Source: Chryseobacterium elymi
GTDB lineage: Bacteria; Bacteroidota; Bacteroidia; Flavobacteriales; Weeksellaceae
Length of the DNA stretch: 64,000 bases
Assembly (NCBI RefSeq): GCF_003385495.1
Contig: NZ_QNUH01000013.1
Location: forward strand, 1-64,000
Reading direction: 5' to 3'
The translations under genes and the position numbers were made by a program. Below, piece after piece: positions 36,562 to 45,084 of the stretch. How positions within the stretch are numbered: the stretch's first letter is position 1; the number at the start of each line of letters is the position of its first letter. A model generated the notes under the pieces. It was not told the origin of the DNA. It did no database searches and saw nothing but the letters and a program-made list of their open reading frames with translations.

Positions 36562-38343
36562 TTAGTCTACCATGAATTTTGTAGAGAAACGGTCTGTTTT
36601 CAAGATATAGTTTCCTTTAGTAAGTTCTTTAATATTGATCTTATTGGAGTTTTTGAAAGGATTTGCAATTACTTCTATCAGTTTTCCTGAAAGATCATAG
36701 ATCTCAGCTTTTGAAATTTTGCTTAAGTTTTCACCTTTTACAAATAATTCATTGTTTTTTACCGGGTTAGGGTAGATGGTGAATTCAGAATTGTCTTTTT
36801 TAATGTCAGAAATTCCCAGCGAACCGAAACATGTCCATGTAAGGTCATCTATGGCAACTCTGTTTGAACCAGGGTTACTAATCTTAATAATTGCATTTCC
36901 ACTGATATTTGCGTTAACTGTTGTCGTAGTTACTGTTGTGCTGTATGGAACAGTTCCTATTACAGTCCCATTAACTTCAATATTTAAATTACCATTTGAA
37001 CCCGTCGTGAATTTTCGTTGAGTGGTTATCGTTATAGACTGTACTCCTCCTGAAATTGTAGAACTTGTTAAATCTCCACCTTGAATAGTAATTGCTCTTC
37101 CGTTAATGGTCTGGTCTGTTCTTGCAAAGTTAGCTGTCCATGAAATATTATTGTTTGTCCATGTTCTTGTTAAATATTGGGAATCTGATGCCGGAATATT
37201 CTCAAAGTTTTCTGTTCCGCAGCTGGTATTTCCAGGCTGTCCTGCCAGCGTAGTTCCATTTGCATTGTTACTTGGTGGAGAAGAGTTTCCTGAAGCATCT
37301 TTAGCAATCACGTAGAAAGTATAAGTGGTAGACGGTGCCAATCCCTGAACAGTAGCAGTAGTTCCTGAAACCGTCATTTTGAATACTCCGTTAGCATATA
37401 CATCATAACCTGTAACCCCAATATTATCCGTAGCAGCTGTCCAGCTTAAAGAAATGGTATTCGAAGTGGGATTTAGAGTAATAAGGTTTGTTGGAGCGGT
37501 AGGAGCCTGGGTATCTATAACCGGTGCTCCCCAGATTTGTTCAGCATAAGAAGGGTTGTCTATAAATGGATTTCTGTTTCCCTGATACGTATATGATGCG
37601 TTGTTTCTGGAAATCTCTTCAGGAGAAACTGGATCCATTACATGCCATGCCAAAAGCTGATTCAGTTCCCATGTCTGAAGCCCAGGATATGTAGATCCAC
37701 CCAGCATATTTCCGGTACTGAAACCTGGAAGTTCAGCTTCATATCTCGTTACAAAATAGAAGATCATTCTGGCTACGTCACCTTTAAAAGCATCAATGGG
37801 CTCAAAAACGGTCCCTCCATATCCCGGTGATGCTGAATTTCCAAGTTTAGATCCGTTATCTGATGTAAAAGAGGCAGTTTGTACTTTACCAAAAGGGTAG
37901 TTTGATCTCATCCCATTCACCTTTCCATCGGTAGCACGGATGAAATGGATATCTGATACCATTGGACCGGCCGAACTGAATAAGCTTTGAGGTACAATGT
38001 GCTCTCTGTTGTAGCAGTCACCTTCACTGTTATAACCACTGCTGCCACATTGATTTGTACCTACAGTATATGCGTAAGAATCCGGCCCGTTAGGGTTTTC
38101 TGAATAAATATCCAGAATAGTTCCGTCATTTTCGTAGAAAAAGTCACGGTCAGTCGTTGCGTAGCCTGTCCACAGGCCGCCGTAACCATGGTCCTGATGT
38201 CCTTGTTTAATTATATTTTTAAGAGCCGTTTTAAGTGGGGCACCTGTATGGCCTGCAGCATTATCATAATAACCGGCAGGAGCCTGAGCTGAAGCGAAAA
38301 TAAATACAGCACTCAGCAGAAAAAAAGATAAAATTCGTTTCAT
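36562..38343 (-). CDS. Secreted endonuclease I with fibronectin III and type IX secretion tail
   Basis: 593 residues. Signal peptide (1-19), then an endonuclease I domain (about 25-270) with the active-site segment DCYNREHIVPQSLF, then a fibronectin III domain (about 277-370), a beta-sandwich region, and a C-terminal sorting domain starting FTIYPNPVKNN, which directs export by the type IX system. It probably degrades extracellular DNA for nutrients. Confidence 0.9.
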   Translation of the reverse strand: MKRILSFFLLSAVFIFASAQAPAGYYDNAAGHTGAPLKTALKNIIKQGHQDHGYGGLWTGYATTDRDFFYENDGTILDIYSENPNGPDSYAYTVGTNQCGSSGYNSEGDCYNREHIVPQSLFSSAGPMVSDIHFIRATDGKVNGMRSNYPFGKVQTASFTSDNGSKLGNSASPGYGGTVFEPIDAFKGDVARMIFYFVTRYEAELPGFSTGNMLGGSTYPGLQTWELNQLLAWHVMDPVSPEEISRNNASYTYQGNRNPFIDNPSYAEQIWGAPVIDTQAPTAPTNLITLNPTSNTISLSWTAATDNIGVTGYDVYANGVFKMTVSGTTATVQGLAPSTTYTFYVIAKDASGNSSPPSNNANGTTLAGQPGNTSCGTENFENIPASDSQYLTRTWTNNNISWTANFARTDQTINGRAITIQGGDLTSSTISGGVQSITITTQRKFTTGSNGNLNIEVNGTVIGTVPYSTTVTTTTVNANISGNAIIKISNPGSNRVAIDDLTWTCFGSLGISDIKKDNSEFTIYPNPVKNNELFVKGENLSKISKAEIYDLSGKLIEVIANPFKNSNKINIKELTKGNYILKTDRFSTKFMVD

Positions 38344-38413
38344 TTAAAAAAAATTGGGCCGTAAAGGTACAAAAAATTGAAAATGAAGCTGATTTTATTT
38401 CAAATAGAATATA

Positions 38414-39619
38414 TTAACTTTTAGTAATATAGTCTTTGCTGATTTTGGAAAAAAACCAGGAAATAATGACTCCGAACAGTGAGGCGGTAAACGCGACGAT
38501 AAGGTAATTTTTTCCAACAATTTTTACAGGGAAGGGAAGTATCTCATTGGCTCTGAAAAATTCTGTATAAAGTTGGAAATAGCAGAGCAGAGTTCCTGCA
38601 ATCAACCCAGAAATCACTCCGGAAATCACGATAAGAAGTCCGGTATAGAAATAGGTCATTCTTAAATGGCTGATCGGAAAGCCAAGTGAAATAAGAGACC
38701 TTGACTGTTCTCTTTTGTCAAGCTGAAGAATGATGATTGCTCCGGCCAGATTGAAGGTTGTAATAAAAATCACAAGTGCAAAGATGAGATAGATGAACAG
38801 TTTTTCTGTATTGATCATCTTCCAGAACGCCGCATTTTCTTCTTCCTTAGTTTTTATTTCAATATTTTTTCCCAATGAATTAAGAAGGTTCTGTTTTACA
38901 GCATCAGCATTTTCCGGGTTTTTTAATTTGATTACAATATGGTACGCTGATTTTTTTGGTAGACTGAGTAATTCCTCGGTAAGTTCTATTGGGGCAATGA
39001 TATAACTGTCCAGCTGCTCTTTTCCCGGAAAAACTCCTGTCACAACAAAATCTCTTTTATTATAGATGTCTTCCTCTTTGTTAATGATGCCGGTTCCGGG
39101 CTTGGGCATAAAGATTGTAGCGTAGTTGCTTGTAGAATCTATGGGAATCGATAGCCTGTTGTGCAGGTTGGTTTCCATCAATACTTCATTGGAAAATTCG
39201 AAACTTGGGTAATTTCCATAGAATACATCTTTATCAATAGGATTCACTTTTGTATAAGCAGAATCCACTCCTCTTAAATAAGCAATATCACCTTTACCTT
39301 TATAGTTAACATACACTTTTTCCTCAATCACGCGGGAAAAACTGCTGATTGCCTTGTTGTTTTTTAAAACTGTAGTGATCTTATCCAGATCTTTCACTGT
39401 TTTTCCTGAAGTACTTTTCAGGGTGAGATCTGCATGAAGGTTTGAAATCAGGTCTTTGTTCAGGGTCTCGAGGCCCGAAAATACTGAAATAATTACAAAC
39501 ATTGCAGTCACAGCAACCGTCATGGCCCCTACCGAAAGCCACGTGATGAATGTCACGGCAGTGCTTCCCTTTTTAGCCAAAAGGTATCTGGATGCTATGT
39601 AAAATGCAATATTTTTCAA
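38414..39619 (-). CDS. LolC/LolE-type ABC transporter permease
   Basis: 401 residues, four membrane helices: one near the N-terminus (about 22-48) and three in the C-terminal FtsX domain (about 270-395), with a large periplasmic domain between them. N-terminal IASRYLLAKKGSTAVTFI is typical of LolC/E-like lipoprotein release permeases. No ATPase gene is adjacent. It starts 3 bases after rbfA ends. Confidence 0.87.
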   Translation of the reverse strand: MKNIAFYIASRYLLAKKGSTAVTFITWLSVGAMTVAVTAMFVIISVFSGLETLNKDLISNLHADLTLKSTSGKTVKDLDKITTVLKNNKAISSFSRVIEEKVYVNYKGKGDIAYLRGVDSAYTKVNPIDKDVFYGNYPSFEFSNEVLMETNLHNRLSIPIDSTSNYATIFMPKPGTGIINKEEDIYNKRDFVVTGVFPGKEQLDSYIIAPIELTEELLSLPKKSAYHIVIKLKNPENADAVKQNLLNSLGKNIEIKTKEEENAAFWKMINTEKLFIYLIFALVIFITTFNLAGAIIILQLDKREQSRSLISLGFPISHLRMTYFYTGLLIVISGVISGLIAGTLLCYFQLYTEFFRANEILPFPVKIVGKNYLIVAFTASLFGVIISWFFSKISKDYITKS

Positions 39620-39622
39620 GAT

Positions 39623-39982
39623 TTATAAAACAGGATTGTCACCTTCGCCTCTTAATTCTCTTTCTAATTTTTCAACATCATCAAGAGCGGTGTCCAGATA
39701 AAAGTTAAGCTGTGGAATTATACGTACCTGTTTTGCCATTTTCTGGCCAATAAAATTTCTGTACTGAGGTTTGTTTTCTTCAATCTCTTTCATCACCGCG
39801 GAACGGAATTCCTGCGGGAAAATGCTTAAATAAATTTTAGCAATACCCAGATCTGCTGATATTTTTACGTCTGAAACGGATACCAGTATGCTCTGCTTGC
39901 TTTCTGAAGCCTGTTTGCGGAAAAGCTCTGCGAAGTCTTCCTGGATGATCTGTGCTACTTTTCTTTGTCTGTTACTTTCCAT
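39623..39982 (-). CDS. rbfA: Ribosome-binding factor A
   Basis: 119 residues, one KH-like domain. Helps 30S subunit maturation, acting on 16S rRNA. SNRQRKVAQIIQEDFAELF at the start and ISADLGIAKIYLSIF in the middle are family signatures. It leads a two-gene operon with the LolE-like gene, with a -7 element 9 bases upstream of its start. Confidence 0.94.
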   Translation of the reverse strand: MESNRQRKVAQIIQEDFAELFRKQASESKQSILVSVSDVKISADLGIAKIYLSIFPQEFRSAVMKEIEENKPQYRNFIGQKMAKQVRIIPQLNFYLDTALDDVEKLERELRGEGDNPVL

Positions 39983-39990
39983 AAGTTATG

Positions 39991-39998
39991 CAAATTTA
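39991..39998 (-). promoter_or_regulatory. -7 promoter element of rbfA
   Basis: The minus strand reads TAAATTTG, matching TAnnTTTG, ending 9 bases before the start codon. As with ruvX, the message would have almost no leader. Confidence 0.45.
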
Positions 39999-40076
39999 GT
40001 ACTTTTGTTTGAATTGATACCTTTGAAATTCAGCTCCGGTATCAAATTTACGATTTAATTATATTTATTACTACTT

Positions 40077-40475
40077 ATGAAGCTAGAACATATTGGTATT
40101 GCCGTAAAATCTTTAGGAGTCTCTGATGATCTTTTTGCCAAATTATTAGGAAAGGAATCTTATAAAAAAGAAAGTGTAAAAAGGGAAGGGGTTGTCACTT
40201 CTTTTTACGGAACCGGAGAAAGCAAAATTGAGCTGCTAGAAGCCAGTAATCCTGAAAGTCCGATCTCAAAATTTATCGATAAAAAGGGTGAAGGTATCCA
40301 TCACCTTGCATTTGGTGTAGAAAATATCCTTGAAGAGATTGAAAGATTAAAAAAAGAAGGTTTCCAGTTTATCTCTGAAGAACCCAAAGAAGGTGCTGAT
40401 AACAAATTAGTTGTCTTCCTGCACCCAAAATCTACGAATGGTGTGTTGGTAGAACTTTGTCAAGAAAAGCAATAA
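40077..40475 (+). CDS. mce: Methylmalonyl-CoA epimerase
   Basis: 132 residues, glyoxalase fold. Interconverts the (R) and (S) forms of methylmalonyl-CoA. The metal ligand pattern is visible: EHIGIAVKSL, IELLEASNPESP, GEGIHHLAFGVENI and the final VELCQ. It is divergent from rbfA and is the last chromosomal gene before the integration site. Confidence 0.93.
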   Translation: MKLEHIGIAVKSLGVSDDLFAKLLGKESYKKESVKREGVVTSFYGTGESKIELLEASNPESPISKFIDKKGEGIHHLAFGVENILEEIERLKKEGFQFISEEPKEGADNKLVVFLHPKSTNGVLVELCQEKQ

Positions 40476-40481
40476 AAAGTT

Positions 40482-40510
40482 TTGTAGTGAAAGAAATTTT
40501 GCTATTTTTG
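40482..40510 (+). promoter_or_regulatory. Promoter of the CAT-anticodon tRNA gene
   Basis: TTG at 40482-40484, an 18-base spacer, and TATTTTTG at 40503-40510 match the Bacteroidota consensus TTG-N17-23-TAnnTTTG. The tRNA begins 28 bases downstream. Confidence 0.65.
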
Positions 40511-40537
40511 CAATCACAAAATTTAACCAAGTTTTGA

Positions 40538-40611
40538 GGTCCTATAGCTCAGTTGGTTAGAGCACCTGACTCATAATCAGGTGGTCCCTGGTTCGAGCCC
40601 AGGTGGGACCA
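40538..40611 (+). tRNA. tRNA with CAT anticodon (Met or lysidine-type Ile)
   Basis: 74 bases without CCA. The acceptor stem GGTCCTA pairs with TGGGACC; the anticodon loop CTCATAA gives CAT; the T arm CCTGGTTCGAGCCCAGG is complete. Whether it is elongator Met or Ile2 (modified by TilS) cannot be settled by eye. Its 3' part is the integration site of the mobile element; the 51-bp copy at 59257-59307 is the displaced other half. Confidence 0.93.
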
Positions 40612-40616
40612 CTTTT
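40566..40616 (+). repeat. attL: left 51-bp direct repeat of the mobile element
   Basis: The bases from the anticodon stem to just past the tRNA 3' end are repeated exactly at 59257-59307 (offset 18691). Past 40616 the match continues with few changes through the terminator hairpin. These are the left and right attachment sites of an element integrated in the tRNA 3' end. Confidence 0.92.
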
Positions 40617-40622
40617 ATAATC

Positions 40623-40658
40623 AAGCACTTACAGAAATGTAGGTGCTTTTTTTATTTT
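40623..40658 (+). terminator. Terminator of the tRNA gene
   Basis: An 11-pair stem (40623-40633 with 40638-40648, one G-U pair) capped by a GAAA tetraloop, then a run of T. A copy with a GAGA loop is at 59314-59339, so the element or its host carries the terminator on both sides. Confidence 0.8.
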
Positions 40659-40662
40659 TTGA

Positions 40663-40681
40663 CTGCAACAATACTGCAACA
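40663..40681 (+). repeat. Left inner 11-bp-period repeat (possible recombinase arm site)
   Basis: CTGCAACAATACTGCAACA: two CTGCAACA units 11 bases apart, one helical turn, so on the same face of the DNA. The same 19 bases occur at 59126-59144, just inside the right end. Their position at both inner ends fits arm-type binding sites of the element's recombinase. Confidence 0.6.
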
Positions 40682-40701
40682 TTTTTGTATTTTAGCTTTA
40701 A

Positions 40702-41526
40702 ATGGAAAAGGAGAAACTTTTAGCACTAAACGAACTCCAAAACTTTATGACATACTCCAATGTCGTAAAGTTAAAAGACCAGTTTATAAAGGAAAAAATA
40801 GACCCAGATGAATCTTATCATTCAATCGACTCTGAAAAAGGAGAATTTGAATATTATCATTCAGATAAAGCAGAATTTGTATGGATTAGATTTGAAACTG
40901 AGTTAAAAAAGTATTTAGAGCGGTTAATAAGTTCTCTAAAAGTAGATATTGATAATTCAATTTACCTATATTCATCTAATGAACGAAACAGATATTTTAA
41001 AAATGTATTTATCACTTTCGATTATATAAAAGATCATCAATCCGAGTTATTCAAGCTATTTCCTATTTGCTCCTTCCTTTTTGAAGAAATTAAAACCTAT
41101 TTATCTGCTAAATATAATTTTCATCATTCTGATAAGCAGAATACTAATTCTTATTTTGGAGTTAAGCCATTTGTTAAAAGGTCAGACATTGAAAAAGTCT
41201 ATGAATTTTTAATTGATAATGATTACTTAAATGAAGATATTACTTCTTATGACGATTTTTATTCTGCATTAAATGATTTGGATACATCCAAAACAATACG
41301 CTTTAATTGTCCTACCACTATAGCAAGTAAAATATTAAACGAAGTACAAAGGCTATTTAATGATCTTACTCCAAAGTCAATAGAAGAATCAGGAAGATTT
41401 ATTACTAAAAGAGGAACTATCATAACAGCTCAGAATTTATATGCAGTTAAAAACAGAACTAAGGATAAATCGAGTAAAGACTACGTCCTTATTGAAAGCT
41501 TTTTCCAAGAGAAATTTTCTTTGTAG
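40702..41526 (+). CDS. Hypothetical mobile-element protein
   Basis: 274 residues, no signal peptide or membrane helix; mixed helical. I do not recognise a domain. The C-terminal segment SGRFITKRGTIITAQNLY looks like a conserved motif of proteins found next to Bacteroidota integrases. It is the first gene of the element, starting 20 bases after the left inner repeat. Confidence 0.6.
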   Translation: MEKEKLLALNELQNFMTYSNVVKLKDQFIKEKIDPDESYHSIDSEKGEFEYYHSDKAEFVWIRFETELKKYLERLISSLKVDIDNSIYLYSSNERNRYFKNVFITFDYIKDHQSELFKLFPICSFLFEEIKTYLSAKYNFHHSDKQNTNSYFGVKPFVKRSDIEKVYEFLIDNDYLNEDITSYDDFYSALNDLDTSKTIRFNCPTTIASKILNEVQRLFNDLTPKSIEESGRFITKRGTIITAQNLYAVKNRTKDKSSKDYVLIESFFQEKFSL

Positions 41527-41616
41527 ATAATCTCACACTTTTTCTCACACCTCACTCATACTTTCTGATTTCCACTTTTTACATGTACTAATATTGCTGT
41601 GTCAAACCAATGCAAA

Positions 41617-41628
41617 TTGTGCGCACAA
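41617..41628. promoter_or_regulatory. 12-bp palindrome upstream of the excisionase-like gene
   Basis: TTGTGCGCACAA is a perfect palindrome and is GC-rich for the region. It lies 23 bases before the start of the HTH gene, where a regulator of excision could bind. No -7 element is obvious beside it. Confidence 0.45.
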
Positions 41629-41651
41629 GCAGCATTATAAATATAGTTAAA

Positions 41652-41897
41652 ATGGAAACAACTTCCCAAAAGGAAATTTTAAGCTTTAAAGAAGCACTCG
41701 GATACTTGGATGTATCAAAAAGCTTCCTTTATAAGCAGACCTCACAGAGAACAATCCGGTATTTCAAGCCCAATGGAGGTAAAATCTACTTCAAGAAAAC
41801 AGATTTGGATAGCTGGATGCTTCAAAATGAAAATAAAAGCAAGGAGCTTTTAGAAGACGAATTATTTAACAAATTAAAAGTGAGAAAAGATGTATAA
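41652..41897 (+). CDS. Excisionase-like helix-turn-helix protein
   Basis: 81 residues from METTSQKEILSFKEAL. It has the pattern of a MerR/excisionase-type winged HTH (LDVSKSFLYKQTSQRTIRYF, then GGKIYFKKTDLDSWM). Likely a recombination directionality factor or regulator of the element. The ATG at 41652 is chosen; the frame extends 14 codons earlier through the palindrome. Confidence 0.8.
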   Translation: METTSQKEILSFKEALGYLDVSKSFLYKQTSQRTIRYFKPNGGKIYFKKTDLDSWMLQNENKSKELLEDELFNKLKVRKDV

Positions 41898-42297
41898 GAA
41901 ATTAGAAAACTATTCAATAAATCATGAAGGTGAAGTTAATTTTCATGAATTTAATAAAAGAATTTTAAGAACTATTGAAAGCCTTTCAATTACTGAAATT
42001 GTGTCTAATAGCTACTTATATGAAGTAGATCAAAAAACTAATAAGGGTATTCGTATTTCTTATTATCCAAAAAAAATTGAAATTTCAATTTTTCCTTCAA
42101 GTAGTAAATATGACTATAAACTAGCCGATATTCTGGTTAATTATTTAGCTTTTTATTCAAATGGATTTTTATTAAATACTTCACCGAAAAGTAAATTTAG
42201 TCTACCTTATGATGATAGAATGAAAAATGATAATCGTGGGTATTTTATCATTCCAAAAGTTTCAGAAAATATCACTACTAAAATATTAAAAGGATAA
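41890..42297 (+). CDS. Hypothetical mobile-element protein
   Basis: 135 residues, mixed alpha/beta, very rich in Tyr, Ser and Lys. No recognised domain. It overlaps the HTH gene by 8 bases and is followed 4 bases later by the DUF3987 gene, so the three genes form one unit. Confidence 0.6.
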   Translation: MYKKLENYSINHEGEVNFHEFNKRILRTIESLSITEIVSNSYLYEVDQKTNKGIRISYYPKKIEISIFPSSSKYDYKLADILVNYLAFYSNGFLLNTSPKSKFSLPYDDRMKNDNRGYFIIPKVSENITTKILKG

Positions 42298-42301
42298 GAT
42301 T

Positions 42302-43624
42302 ATGGAAAAGATTAAAATAAATGAAGGAATCGCTAATGATCTTATAGAGGAATCGGTATATCGCAGATTACCTCAAATATTACAAAACATCACGCAACCG
42401 TTTACAGGACGTGAAAGAGATATTGTATTAACATCAGCTCTAGGAGTATTAAGTACTTGTTTACCCAATATTTACGGAATTTATGATGGAGATAAGATTT
42501 ATCCTAATGTGTATGTGATGATTATTGCTCCTGCGGCATCAGGTAAGGGTGTGATGAACAAATCAAGGATTTTAATTGATAAAATTCACGATAAAGTACT
42601 AAATGATAGTATTAACATTCAGAAAGACTGTAAAGAAGAAAAAAAGAAATCGAAAGAAAAAAAAGGCTCTGATGATTGCCCATCATTAGAAATCAAAATA
42701 ATGCCAGCCAATATTTCCACGGCAGAAATGTATACTTATATGGGCGCTTCCAATCATGGGGTGCTTATTATAGAATCAGAAGCAGATACCATGAGCAATA
42801 TGCTCAATAATGACTGGAGTAATTATTCTGATATATTAAGAAAATGTTTTCACCATGAGCCTATTTCAATCAGCCGGAAAATGGAGAAAATATTTGAAGA
42901 TATTAAAGAGCCAAAGCTGTCATTAGTAATGAGTGGAACACCGGAACAATTAAAAACATTAATTAAATCCAAAGAAAATGGTTTGTATTCGAGGTTTATT
43001 GTATACACGTTTGATGAAATAAGCCAGTTTAAAAATGTATTTTCGATTAGCACCAGGAACAATAATGCTGTATTTGAAGAAGAAGCGAAACAAGTATTTA
43101 ATCTTTATGAAGCACTAGCAGGTTTAAAAAAGGAAGAGATAGAATTTAAGCTCACTGAAAATCAGGTAAGAAAGTTTCTAAAAGAACTTACTGTTATGCA
43201 TGGGGTAATACTGGACTTTCATCCTCAATCTTTTATATCCAATCTCAATAGACATGGACTTATTTTATTCAGAGTAGCCATGATATTAACAGCTTTACGT
43301 AATATTAACAATATTCCTGTTACTGGTAAAGAATTAGTTTGTTCCAATATGGATTTTATATTAGCGTTAGAGATAACAAAGGTTTTTCTAAAACACTCAT
43401 TGGTTACTTATAATACATTTGATGACGGTATATTGTCAGAAAATGATGAAAAATTATTATTTGGACTGCCTTTTCAATTTACTAGAGCCGAAGCTATTAA
43501 GCTAGCAGAAATGCATAATATACCTAAAAGAACGATGGATGATAAGCTCAAACAATGGAAGAAAAAATACATTATTACTCCCATAAGGCAAGGGCTTTAT
43601 AGACGTAATAAAAATTTCATGTAA
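42302..43624 (+). CDS. DUF3987 P-loop protein
   Basis: 440 residues. A Walker A motif lies in APAASGKGVM near residue 77-86, and a Walker B-like acidic segment in GVLIIESEADTM. It matches DUF3987, proteins of Bacteroidota mobile elements that resemble primase-associated helicases. Role probably in replication of the excised element. The C-terminus ends with an HTH-like segment (LAEMHNIPKRTMDDKL). Confidence 0.85.
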   Translation: MEKIKINEGIANDLIEESVYRRLPQILQNITQPFTGRERDIVLTSALGVLSTCLPNIYGIYDGDKIYPNVYVMIIAPAASGKGVMNKSRILIDKIHDKVLNDSINIQKDCKEEKKKSKEKKGSDDCPSLEIKIMPANISTAEMYTYMGASNHGVLIIESEADTMSNMLNNDWSNYSDILRKCFHHEPISISRKMEKIFEDIKEPKLSLVMSGTPEQLKTLIKSKENGLYSRFIVYTFDEISQFKNVFSISTRNNNAVFEEEAKQVFNLYEALAGLKKEEIEFKLTENQVRKFLKELTVMHGVILDFHPQSFISNLNRHGLILFRVAMILTALRNINNIPVTGKELVCSNMDFILALEITKVFLKHSLVTYNTFDDGILSENDEKLLFGLPFQFTRAEAIKLAEMHNIPKRTMDDKLKQWKKKYIITPIRQGLYRRNKNFM

Positions 43625-43675
43625 AAGACGTAAAAGTTGCAGTTTCTGCAATTCCAAAAAGATTGCACTAAAATC

Positions 43676-43711
43676 AGCTGCCCAATTTATTAAACATTCC
43701 ATTGGGCAGCT
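43676..43711 (+). terminator. Terminator upstream of the recombinase gene
   Basis: AGCTGCCCAAT (43676-43686) pairs perfectly with ATTGGGCAGCT (43701-43711) around a 14-base loop. The following T run is weak. Just upstream, TTGCAG-TTT-CTGCAA at 43637-43651 is another inverted repeat that shares the CTGCAA core of the inner repeats. Confidence 0.65.
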
Positions 43712-43742
43712 ATTTCCTTAACCTATTTAAAAGATAAAAATA

Positions 43743-44951
43743 ATGAATACAAGTATAAAAATTGTACTTGACAGTAGACCTATGTCTAATAATTTGTACA
43801 CAGTATACCTTAGAATTATCAAGGATAGAAAAAGAAAAAATATAGCTTTAGGTCTAAAGTGTAGGAAAGAACACTTCGAAAATGAACAGTTTCTTAAAGG
43901 TCATCCAGACTATAAAGTCGAGAACGACTTACTTATCAGCTTCAAAGCAAGAGCCAATAAGATTATAAGGGACTTTCAAAACGAGGCCAAAAACTTCAGT
44001 CTTGATGAGTTTGAAAAGAAATTCAAAGGTAAATCTGACATTAAGAATTGTAAAGTATCTGATTTTTATGATGAAATTATTGAAGAGTTTGAAAGATCTG
44101 GGAGAATGGGCTATGCAAAAGCTTTTAAGGATACCAAAATCTCTTTCTTAAAATTTACAGGAAATAAAATAGTATTTAGTGATATTACTACTGTACTCAT
44201 TGAAAAATACGAGGTCAATTTACGAGAGAAAGGGAATGAAAGTGGTGGAATTAGCTTTAAAATGAGACATTTAAGAGCCTTGTTTAACATGGCAATTAAT
44301 AGAAAAGTCATGTCAAAAGAAAACTATCCATTTAGGGAATATAAAATTTCTAAACTTAAAGCTGGGAATAATAAAATCGCTCTTAGTATAGAAGATTTTA
44401 AAAAAATTAAAAATGTCGATTTATCAAAATTTCCACATTTACATGAAGCTTATAATTACTTTATGTTTTCAGTATACACAAGAGGGATGAATTTCGCTGA
44501 TATGGCTAAGTTAAAATGGTCAGATATTACAAACAATCGGATTTATTATAAAAGATCGAAAACAGGACATAGTTTCAATATTGAAATAAATGAAGGAATA
44601 CAAGAAATATTAGACATATATAAAAGTCTGAATAGAGAATCTGGCTATGTTTTTCCTATCCTTCTAAAGGATGATTTAACTCCTAAACAAATTGCTGACC
44701 GTAAACACAAAGTATTAGCCAGATATAACGCTAAATTAAAGAAAATTGTAGAGTTAGCAGAAGTAGATAGAAGTATAACATCATATGTGGCTAGACATAG
44801 TTTTGCCACGATACTTAAAAACTTGGGAACAAGTGTTGAAAGAATTTCAGAAATGATGGGACATGGTAATATTCAGATTACCATGAGTTATTTGAAAGAT
44901 TTTGAAAATGAAGAATTAGATAAAGAAAATCGAAAACTCTTAAACTTATAA
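43743..44951 (+). CDS. Tyrosine recombinase (integrase)
   Basis: 402 residues. N-terminal arm-binding domain, SAM-like core-binding domain (about 105-195), then the catalytic domain. Catalytic residues: Arg247 (VYTRGMNF), the ARHSF box (Arg351, His352), His374 (MMGHGN) and the nucleophile Tyr383 (MSYLKD). Family of Bacteroidota integrases. It should insert the element into the tRNA gene. It lies 3.1 kb from attL rather than beside it. A terminator follows. Confidence 0.95.
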   Translation: MNTSIKIVLDSRPMSNNLYTVYLRIIKDRKRKNIALGLKCRKEHFENEQFLKGHPDYKVENDLLISFKARANKIIRDFQNEAKNFSLDEFEKKFKGKSDIKNCKVSDFYDEIIEEFERSGRMGYAKAFKDTKISFLKFTGNKIVFSDITTVLIEKYEVNLREKGNESGGISFKMRHLRALFNMAINRKVMSKENYPFREYKISKLKAGNNKIALSIEDFKKIKNVDLSKFPHLHEAYNYFMFSVYTRGMNFADMAKLKWSDITNNRIYYKRSKTGHSFNIEINEGIQEILDIYKSLNRESGYVFPILLKDDLTPKQIADRKHKVLARYNAKLKKIVELAEVDRSITSYVARHSFATILKNLGTSVERISEMMGHGNIQITMSYLKDFENEELDKENRKLLNL

Positions 44952-44998
44952 GCAATGATTTATTTAATTCTGACGACAATTGTCAAATAAAGATATGA

Positions 44999-45029
44999 GG
45001 TTAGTTCCAATTTGGAATTAACCTTTTTT
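44999..45029 (+). terminator. Terminator of the recombinase gene
   Basis: GGTTAGTTCC (44999-45008) pairs with GGAATTAACC (45014-45023), one G-U pair, followed by six T. Confidence 0.85.
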
Positions 45030-45084
45030 CATTTTGTTAATTAGTAATTAAACAAAGAATATTAACCATTAAATTTTAAAAATT

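Noticed and set aside
40581-40811. Open frame starting in the tRNA gene
   Set aside because: It runs through the tRNA 3' end and terminator and overlaps the better supported 274-residue gene.
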